Source: Ruminococcus sp. AF41-9
GTDB taxonomy: Bacteria > Bacillota > Clostridia > Lachnospirales > Lachnospiraceae
DNA length: 11,971 bases
Direction of reading: 5' to 3'
NCBI RefSeq assembly: GCF_003477525.1
Contig: NZ_QUDO01000083.1
Location: forward strand, 1 to 11,971
Positions 1-4,742 of the stretch are shown one piece after another. The notes beneath the pieces are model-generated. The model searched no databases. It was not told where the DNA came from and saw nothing but the letters and a program-made list of their open reading frames with translations. The position numbers and the translations under genes were made by a program. The first letter of the stretch is position 1. Every line of letters starts with the position of its first letter.

Positions 1-25
1 ACAAATTTTTATATATTTTCAAATA

Positions 26-1930
26 TCAGCCCATCGGCGGTACCGGAACCGGTCTGGAAGAATCAAAAACGGACTGTGCATCAAACAGGTCCGAGAGAAG
101 TTCCGGATTATAATACATTCGGTATCCATCCAGATTTCTCCGGCCCATTCTGAAATAATTATCTCTTACCTGTACAAAATACTGGCTGGAATCCACGTTA
201 CAATAATAATTATAACCCTGATTCTTAAAATATTCGAATTTTTCACCCGAATAATCCTCCACTCCTGCCAGATCTGCACCAAATGCAAAAATAATAATAT
301 CCGTTCCGCCGATCAGCGGATCTACATTCTCTTTAAATTTCTGTGTATCCGTTTGCAGTCTCTCCAGACTCACATTGCTGACATTCAGATGTCCCCAGGT
401 ATGGCTTGCAAACAACCATCCCTCATCCTTCATTGCCTGCGCTACTTTCGTTGCGTTTTCCCTTTCTGTATTCAGATCAAAATCAGGATGGTTTTCCAGC
501 CACTGAACCTTATCAGCATCCAGATCTGCCGGGCGTGTTTCATAACTGCTGTCTGTACGATATCCAAGGATTCCATTATATCCGGTAAGTGCCACGATTC
601 CCTTGGCTCCCCGGTAAGAGAAGTCCGGATGCTCTTCCACAAACCGGTCGATCAGTGGAACCACATCGTAATCCCCTACAGAAACACTGCCGTCATCTTC
701 CACATATTCATTGCGGATCTTGCCATCATCGTCCACGATCAGCTTCGTCGCAAAACCGTCACCATCCATATAGTGATAATAGCACACGTCATCCTCCGAA
801 AGCACAAACGGTACTTTACCCGGAGGAAGCAGAATTTCTCCACTGGTCATGTTTCCATTCTCATCCACTTTCGCCAGATCATAAATGCTGACCATGACGT
901 AACCCTTTTCATACATGCTCTCTGTGATCTGGTTAAATTCATCGATCGTAGTCATCACCTGATCATAATCTCCGGACTTATTGTCTCCGTCAAAAGCCTT
1001 CGAAGTATCTTTGATCAGGGTATGATAAAACACATGCGTCACCTGTTCCGGTGCCCAGGCCACACAGGAATCTTTTTTCTTCTGATAAACCTTAACTGCC
1101 TTCTGGAACTTCTTACTTGTCTTATAAGTCGGACTTTTCTTTAAAACTGCAATTGCTGTATCATAATCATACTGCTGCGCATAACGCTTCGCCTTCTTAT
1201 AGACAGCCTTATCCTCAGCACCTAATACTTCTCCGTCCGAAGATGTATCTGAACCGGATGTATTTTCTTTATTTTCTGTATTGTCCGCACTTTCTGTATC
1301 TTTTCCATTCTCAGCTTCAGCTTCTGCGGAAGCCTGCTGTGCTTCCTTCTCTTTCTCTGCCTGAGCTGCCTTGCGGTCCTCGATCATCTGAGAAATTTTT
1401 GCCTGCTGCTCCTGCACCAGAACCTGCAGTTCATCCCCGTAAAAGCCGACGCCAACTCCAATTGCTGCTGCCGCTGCCACTACAACACCTGCTGCAATGC
1501 GGAAATTTCGTCTTCTTCGTTTCTGACGTTTTCGCCTCTCCATACGGGCAGCTTTTCGCTCTTCATAAGCCTTATTATCATCATAGAAAAAGTCCTCATC
1601 CTCACTGTCCGCAGGCGGGAGTTCTTTTTCTGTCTCAGATTCTTTTGCAGTCTGATCCTCTGATTCTCCTTCTTCGGGTTCTTCTGCTGTATTCTCTGGT
1701 TCTTCTCCGGCAGATTTTTCCAGCATTTCTTCTACATTTTCCTCTGTGTCCTGTACAACTTCTTTTGAATCTTCTTTTGAATCTTCTTCTGTATTTTCTT
1801 TTGTATCTTCTTCTCTGTTTTCCGCTGTATCCTCTACAGCTTCCTCTGTATTTTTTAAAGTTTCTTCCGTACTTATTTCCTCTGAAAGTCTCTCCTCTGT
1901 ATTTTCAGAGTCAGGCTTCATTTCGCTCAT
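26..1930 (-). CDS. Membrane-anchored NodB-like polysaccharide deacetylase family protein
   Basis: This 634-residue protein probably acts on cell-wall or surface polysaccharide outside the membrane. Residues 1-140 are very acidic, with degenerate Glu/Thr/Asn repeats, and end in a Lys/Arg cluster (131-141). One hydrophobic segment (about 144-164) follows, suggesting type II topology with the acidic tail in the cytoplasm. Then come a charged coiled-coil-like stretch (166-207), a Ser/Asn/Glu-rich linker, a helical TPR-like stretch (237-287) and the catalytic-type domain from about 298. That domain keeps a YH pair (302-303), an Asp-Asp motif in LSEDD (D380, D381) in place of the usual TFDD, and HTWGH (H510, H514), matching the family's H-x3-H metal motif. 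The two motifs are about 130 residues apart, wider than in classical NodB domains. The ATG at 1930 follows AAAGGAG. Deacetylase activity and substrate are inferred; the fold assignment is fairly safe. Confidence 0.85.
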   Translation of the reverse strand: MSEMKPDSENTEERLSEEISTEETLKNTEEAVEDTAENREEDTKENTEEDSKEDSKEVVQDTEENVEEMLEKSAGEEPENTAEEPEEGESEDQTAKESETEKELPPADSEDEDFFYDDNKAYEERKAARMERRKRQKRRRRNFRIAAGVVVAAAAAIGVGVGFYGDELQVLVQEQQAKISQMIEDRKAAQAEKEKEAQQASAEAEAENGKDTESADNTENKENTSGSDTSSDGEVLGAEDKAVYKKAKRYAQQYDYDTAIAVLKKSPTYKTSKKFQKAVKVYQKKKDSCVAWAPEQVTHVFYHTLIKDTSKAFDGDNKSGDYDQVMTTIDEFNQITESMYEKGYVMVSIYDLAKVDENGNMTSGEILLPPGKVPFVLSEDDVCYYHYMDGDGFATKLIVDDDGKIRNEYVEDDGSVSVGDYDVVPLIDRFVEEHPDFSYRGAKGIVALTGYNGILGYRTDSSYETRPADLDADKVQWLENHPDFDLNTERENATKVAQAMKDEGWLFASHTWGHLNVSNVSLERLQTDTQKFKENVDPLIGGTDIIIFAFGADLAGVEDYSGEKFEYFKNQGYNYYCNVDSSQYFVQVRDNYFRMGRRNLDGYRMYYNPELLSDLFDAQSVFDSSRPVPVPPMG

Positions 1931-1957
1931 AACGTTCTCCTTTATCCATTACAATAA

Positions 1958-1989
1958 GGATAGTATAACCATCCCCGCCTATTCTATCC
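1958..1989. repeat. Imperfect inverted repeat upstream of the deacetylase gene
   Basis: The arms GGATAGTATA (1958-1967) and TATTCTATCC (1980-1989) match at 9 of 10 positions around a 12-base, C-rich spacer. The repeat lies 28 bases before the start codon and 14 bases beyond the ribosome site, so it could be an operator or a 5' leader hairpin. I see no clear sigma-A promoter paired with it. Confidence 0.5.
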
Positions 1990-2082
1990 TGTAAAAATCA
2001 ATTTGGTGTAATTATAACCTGTAATCCTGCAAATTTCTACCGCTTTCCTTCCATTTTCCTCTCATTAATTCTTTTTTAATAA

Positions 2083-2111
2083 TTGCGTTTTCCTATGTTT
2101 AATGATAAAAT
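2083..2111 (+). promoter_or_regulatory. Candidate sigma-A promoter for the small membrane-protein gene
   Basis: TTGCGT (2083-2088) and TAAAAT (2106-2111) are separated by exactly 17 bases. The -35 box matches only the leading TTG of the consensus, while the -10 box matches five of six. A start near 2118 would give a leader of about 158 bases that contains the 2124-2153 stem-loop. Confidence 0.4.
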
Positions 2112-2123
2112 AACCATTATGAT

Positions 2124-2153
2124 GTTAGGGACAGAGGGCATTTTGCCCCTAAC
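2124..2153. repeat. Stem-loop with GTTAGGG/CCCTAAC arms
   Basis: GTTAGGG (2124-2130) and CCCTAAC (2147-2153) are perfectly complementary, and GGGC (2136-2139) can also pair with GCCC (2145-2148). A composite fold pairs GTTAG with CTAAC and GGGC with GCCC, leaving a bulge. No T-run follows on either strand, so it is not a typical intrinsic terminator. Confidence 0.45.
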
Positions 2154-2275
2154 TTAGTATGCAGCCGTTACTGCTTATCTTATCTTCTTCAGGTTATCAC
2201 TTTCCATATCATAACGTCCGGAAGAATCATAACTGTAACGCGCATATTCAAGTCACACATATTAGGAGGATAAAA

Positions 2276-2736
2276 ATGAGCACAGTAACAATCGTCCTTC
2301 TGGTCATTCTTGTTATCCTGATCGCTGCACTGATCGGTTTATATTTCTTCGGCAAAAAAGCTCAGAAGAAACAGGAAGAACAGCAGGCTCAGATCGAAGC
2401 AACCAAACAGACAGTTCCATGCTGGTTATCGATAAAAAGAGGATGCCATTAAAAGAATCCGGACTTCCTCAGATGGTTATTGATCAGACACCTAAACTTA
2501 TGCGCCGTTCCAAACTTCCGATCGTCAAAGCGAAAGTTGGTCCGAGGATTTCCATTCTTATTGCTGATGAGAAGATTTTCGATCTCATTCCTGTAAAGAA
2601 AGAAATCAAAGCAGAAGTAAGCGGTCTTTACATCGTAGGTGTCAAAGGAATCCGTGGTTCCCTGGAAGCTCCTGCATCCAAGAAGAAAAAAGGATTTTTT
2701 GCCCGTTTTAAAAAAGATAAAGACGAGAAAAAATAA
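2276..2736 (+). pseudogene. Small single-pass membrane protein, interrupted by a one-base frameshift
   Basis: The reading frame opens at ATG 2276 behind a strong site (TAGGAGGA, 2262-2270). It encodes a hydrophobic N-terminal anchor (residues 5-24), then a Lys/Gln/Glu-rich helix. After Thr-Val (2411-2416) that frame runs into unrelated sequence and stops at 2452. The frame -1 to it takes over exactly there and continues from 2419 for 105 codons of coding quality, ending in a Lys-rich tail at 2736. Adding one T in the GTTCC at 2414-2418 would join the halves as ...Thr-Val-Ser-Met-Leu-Val-Ile-Asp... in a protein of about 153 residues. The ATG at 2419 has no ribosome site and there is no classical slippery heptamer, so a mutation or sequence error is likelier than programmed frameshifting. 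I do not recognise the family; no function is assigned. The gene ends at a strong terminator. Confidence 0.65.
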
Positions 2737-2742
2737 GCACAT

Positions 2743-2785
2743 AAAAACAGACCATTTTCCAGTGATCGGACAGTGGTCTGTTTTT
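2743..2785. terminator. Bidirectional intrinsic terminator between convergent genes
   Basis: AAAAACAGACCA (2743-2754) pairs perfectly with TGGTCTGTTTTT (2774-2785), a 12-bp stem. A short inner TCC/GGA pairing sits in the loop. Because the arms carry an A-run on the left and a T-run on the right, it can end transcription of the plus-strand small gene (stop at 2736) and of the convergent minus-strand ywiB (stop at 2872). Confidence 0.9.
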
Positions 2786-2871
2786 CTTTCTACATATCTG
2801 TTTTCTCAATTTACAATGTAACCGAATCAGGTAAGTTTCCTGCTTCCATTGCGAATATCTGCCTTCTCCTC

Positions 2872-3318
2872 TTACAGTGTAAAATCCTTGCAGTTTTTCG
2901 GCTGTGCCTGGATTGCAAGATAGCAGTCAGCCACATGCTCCTGGTTCATATCCAGTGCATAATCAACCTTCATATTCAGACCACTTTCATTCTCTTTCAG
3001 ATCCAGATTCGTGGCTGCAATTCCCATCTCTATGGTTCCATAAGGAGTTGTATAAAAAGTCATGTTTTTCTTTCCCTGTTCAAAAACCATATGAACATTC
3101 ACAACACCTTTTTTACGGACTTCCATTCCCTTATCGGAAAATTTTATGTAATTAATCGTAGGTTCTGCAAAATCCTCCAGAATCTCCTCATAGCGCAGAT
3201 AATGACTTCCATTACGGAAATAATACTCACCCGGAACAACGATCTCGATCGGTTCCTGATCTCCGTCTGCATCCATCATCTGAAGTCCCCTTACATGAAT
3301 CAGCACTTCTTTATCCAT
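2872..3318 (-). CDS. ywiB: YwiB-like DUF1934 protein
   Basis: This 148-residue soluble protein belongs to the DUF1934/YwiB family, predicted lipocalin-like beta barrels of unknown role. Visible hallmarks are the opening strand (VLIHVRGLQ), the central GEYYFRNGSHYLRYEE segment, the pattern ending in NVHMVFEQGKKNMTFY, and the TPYGTIEMGIAATNLD stretch, which give the alternating polar/apolar pattern of a barrel. The ATG at 3318 is chosen because AGGGG sits about 9 bases upstream; an earlier ATG at 3351 would overlap murI and lacks a good site, and the ATG at 3327 is too close to the AGGGG. It begins 13 bases after the murI stop, so the two are almost certainly co-transcribed. The family name is confident; the biochemical function is not known. 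Confidence 0.87.
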   Translation of the reverse strand: MDKEVLIHVRGLQMMDADGDQEPIEIVVPGEYYFRNGSHYLRYEEILEDFAEPTINYIKFSDKGMEVRKKGVVNVHMVFEQGKKNMTFYTTPYGTIEMGIAATNLDLKENESGLNMKVDYALDMNQEHVADCYLAIQAQPKNCKDFTL

Positions 3319-3331
3319 TTTTCTCATACCC

Positions 3332-4153
3332 CTAATATTTCTCAATATCAATTTTCTTGGTCATTTCCACATCATATGGCAGAATGGAATTGGCAAATCC
3401 CCTGAACTCATCTGCCAGGTCACTCACATAGAAGCGATATGGAAAATCTTCCTGTTTCGTTCCGGTGCTGGAAAGCCCCTTCTCCTCAAGCAGTCTGCCA
3501 AGTTCCAGAGCCGTCTCATAAGCCGGATTCACGAGACATACCCCATCTCCCATGATCTTGCGTATTGTAGAGCGAAGCAGAGGATAATGGGTGCATCCCA
3601 GTATTAACGTGTCAACATCTTTATCCTGTAATTCCTTCAGATAGCGGGCAGCCACTTCCTCAGTCACCGGATCATGAAGCCATCCTTCCTCCACCAGAGG
3701 AACAAACAACGGGCAGGCTTTGGCAAACACTGTAATCTCCGGGTCAAATTCCTTAAGATATTCCGCATGGATCTTACTGCCTACCGTTCCTACGGTTCCA
3801 ATAACTCCCACTCTCTTATTTCTGGTCTGCTCGGCGGCAACTCTCGCTCCCGGCTCGATCACACCGATAATAGGAATATCAAACTCATCTCTCACCGCAT
3901 CCAGCGCAAAAGCACTTGCCGTATTGCATGCCACCACGATTGCCTTCACCTGCTGTTCCTGAAGAAACCGGATGATCTGGCGGGAATAACGAATGATCGT
4001 TTCCCTGGATTTACTTCCATAAGGCACTCTCGCCGTATCACCAAAATATACAATTTTTTCGGAAGGAAGGTTACGCATGATCTCACGCGCCACAGTCAGT
4101 CCTCCCACACCGGAATCAAAAACTCCTACCGGTGCTTCTCTGTCTATTTTCAT
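3332..4153 (-). CDS. murI: Glutamate racemase
   Basis: MurI interconverts L- and D-glutamate in the cytoplasm, supplying D-glutamate for peptidoglycan stem peptides. All family signatures are present in the 273-residue form: VGVFDSGVGGLT near the N terminus with the active-site Asp13-Ser14, FGDTARVPYG (37-46), the first catalytic cysteine in VACNTAS (Cys76), and the second in LGCTHYPLL (Cys187, with His189). Length is typical. The start at 4153 is preferred because GGAG lies 9 bases upstream; the in-frame ATG at 4168 (five residues longer) has a poor ribosome site. The downstream neighbour is ywiB, 13 bases away. Upstream lies the 85-residue membrane-protein gene, with a spacer of about 117 bases in which I see no convincing promoter or terminator, so the three may form one transcript. 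Confidence 0.97.
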   Translation of the reverse strand: MKIDREAPVGVFDSGVGGLTVAREIMRNLPSEKIVYFGDTARVPYGSKSRETIIRYSRQIIRFLQEQQVKAIVVACNTASAFALDAVRDEFDIPIIGVIEPGARVAAEQTRNKRVGVIGTVGTVGSKIHAEYLKEFDPEITVFAKACPLFVPLVEEGWLHDPVTEEVAARYLKELQDKDVDTLILGCTHYPLLRSTIRKIMGDGVCLVNPAYETALELGRLLEEKGLSSTGTKQEDFPYRFYVSDLADEFRGFANSILPYDVEMTKKIDIEKY

Positions 4154-4270
4154 TAAACTATTCTCCATCTCTATTGGTTATCTGTTATCCTAACCATCGT
4201 CAGCCCTGTAATCATATAGTCTCAGCAATACATAGTCCTGACAATATATAATGGTTGTTTTCTTATATTA

Positions 4271-4528
4271 TCACCAATTGAGAACACGCGCAAGCCAGAA
4301 GGAAATCTTTATATCCGTTCTTTCTGAACCTTCCGGAATATCCGAAAAACAGAACTCTGGATACAACGTTCCCCACCACGCCGTCATCTGCTCCGGCTCC
4401 TTTTCCGTTTCTATAAAATGTTCCATCTTCTCAGGATATACAGCAGAAAACACATTCACTGCAAGCATCCCCAACACTCCTGCTGTCAGCGAAATCACCA
4501 GTTTCCTGATCATCTTTGTCCTGTCCAT
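4271..4528 (-). CDS. Small membrane-anchored protein of unknown function (85 residues)
   Basis: The N terminus is MDRTKMIRK followed by a hydrophobic stretch (residues 10-28, LVISLTAGVLGMLAVNVFS) that fits a signal anchor or uncleaved signal peptide. The rest is a short acidic, extracytoplasmic-looking segment rich in Glu and aromatic residues (Trp51-Trp52, Tyr56, Phe59, Phe61), ending in a hydrophobic FWLARVLNW tail. ATG 4528 has an excellent ribosome site (GAGGA at 4536-4540, 7 bases away), the main support for its being real. I do not recognise a family. Its position between a germinant-receptor gene and murI suggests either an accessory role in spore germination or a separate envelope function; neither is shown. 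Its start codon lies within one arm of a perfect 14-bp inverted repeat, and a 20-bp periodic repeat lies further upstream, so its expression is probably controlled in an unusual way. Confidence 0.6.
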   Translation of the reverse strand: MDRTKMIRKLVISLTAGVLGMLAVNVFSAVYPEKMEHFIETEKEPEQMTAWWGTLYPEFCFSDIPEGSERTDIKISFWLARVLNW

Positions 4529-4590
4529 AATTCAGTCCTCATTTCTTCAAATATTTTTTTCAGATTCCTCATCTGTCTGAATTATGGACA
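4522..4590 (-). promoter_or_regulatory. Perfect 14-bp inverted repeat enclosing a ribosome binding site
   Basis: TGTCCATAATTCAG (4522-4535) and CTGAATTATGGACA (4577-4590) are exact reverse complements separated by 41 bases. In the minus-strand RNA the 3' arm contains the start codon of the 85-residue gene, and its Shine-Dalgarno site (4536-4540) sits in the loop right against the arm. The 5' arm begins at the second base of the leader ORF start codon. A small inner hairpin, CAGAT-GAGGA-ATCTG, is possible within the loop. The fold would hide the gene's start codon. Confidence 0.6.
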
Positions 4591-4591
4591 T
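4547..4591 (-). CDS. Putative 14-codon leader ORF
   Basis: ATG at 4591 is preceded by AAGGGA five bases upstream and opens a frame reading MSIIQTDEESEKNI before a TGA at 4547-4549. It lies within the 14-bp inverted repeat region and ends 18 bases before the start codon of the 85-residue gene. Ribosomes translating it would open the 5' arm. It is in frame with that gene, but two TGA codons lie between. It could be a translational-coupling leader peptide or chance; there is no independent evidence of translation. Confidence 0.3.
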   Translation of the reverse strand: MSIIQTDEESEKNI

Positions 4592-4600
4592 TTTTTCCCT

Positions 4601-4680
4601 TTCTTATACGTCCTCTATCATTCTTATACATCTGCCACGCTACTTATATATCTTCCGTTTTTCCTATATATCAGCTTCCA
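4601..4680. repeat. Four tandem copies of a 20-bp periodic element
   Basis: TTCTTATACGTC (4601), TTCTTATACATC (4621), TACTTATATATC (4641) and TTCCTATATATC (4661) recur at an exact 20-bp spacing, each followed by eight unrelated bases. The consensus is TTCTTATAYRTC, or GAYRTATAAGAA on the coding strand. The conserved part and the divergent spacer alternate as in an array of protein binding sites rather than in a decaying microsatellite, and the period is not a multiple of three, so it is not coding. Confidence 0.65.
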
Positions 4681-4712
4681 CATTTTACTTTTCACCAAAC
4701 CTGCGCCGCAAA

Positions 4713-4727
4713 AATATCAGCGATATT
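4713..4727 (-). terminator. Weak terminator-like hairpin after the germinant receptor fusion gene
   Basis: AATATC (4713-4718) and GATATT (4722-4727) form a 6-bp stem with a 3-base loop, and a run of T follows on the minus strand. It lies 16 bases beyond the stop of the upstream gene. The stem is AT-rich and the T-run partly overlaps it, so termination would be inefficient at best. Confidence 0.25.
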
Positions 4728-4742
4728 CGCCATCTGTATTTC

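Larger units (their letters stand above)
1931..2275. other. Divergent intergenic spacer (345 bases)
   Basis: This spacer separates the minus-strand deacetylase gene from the plus-strand small membrane-protein gene. It is AT-rich. It holds the inverted repeat near 1958-1989, a plausible plus-strand promoter near 2083-2111, and a GC-rich stem-loop at 2124-2153. The remaining part, 2155-2262, would be an untranslated leader of the plus-strand gene, and I recognise no riboswitch or RNA gene there. Confidence 0.6.

Noticed and set aside
353..1144. Plus-strand open frames of up to 263 codons opposite the deacetylase gene
   Set aside because: They lie entirely antisense to a protein with recognisable domains, have no ribosome sites, and encode Cys/His/Ile-rich sequences typical of antisense translation.
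26..1930. Loss of the catalytic motif in the deacetylase, judged from the strand reading ALTGYNG
   Set aside because: That strand is not the metal-site position. The Asp pair is found earlier in LSEDDVCYY (D380, D381), so the domain is not obviously degenerate.
2405..2425. Programmed ribosomal frameshifting in the plus-strand gene
   Set aside because: The needed shift is -1, but no X-XXY-YYZ heptamer is present at the junction and no strong downstream pseudoknot or upstream stimulatory site is obvious.
2449..2742. Minus-strand 97-codon frame opposite the small plus-strand gene
   Set aside because: Phe-rich antisense shadow running through the terminator region; the plus strand carries the ribosome site, anchor and terminator.
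4522..4590. Insertion sequence end or transposon-derived element at the 14-bp inverted repeat
   Set aside because: The element is only 69 bases, has no flanking target-site duplication that I can see, and carries the ribosome site and start codon of the adjacent gene, so a regulatory hairpin explains it better.
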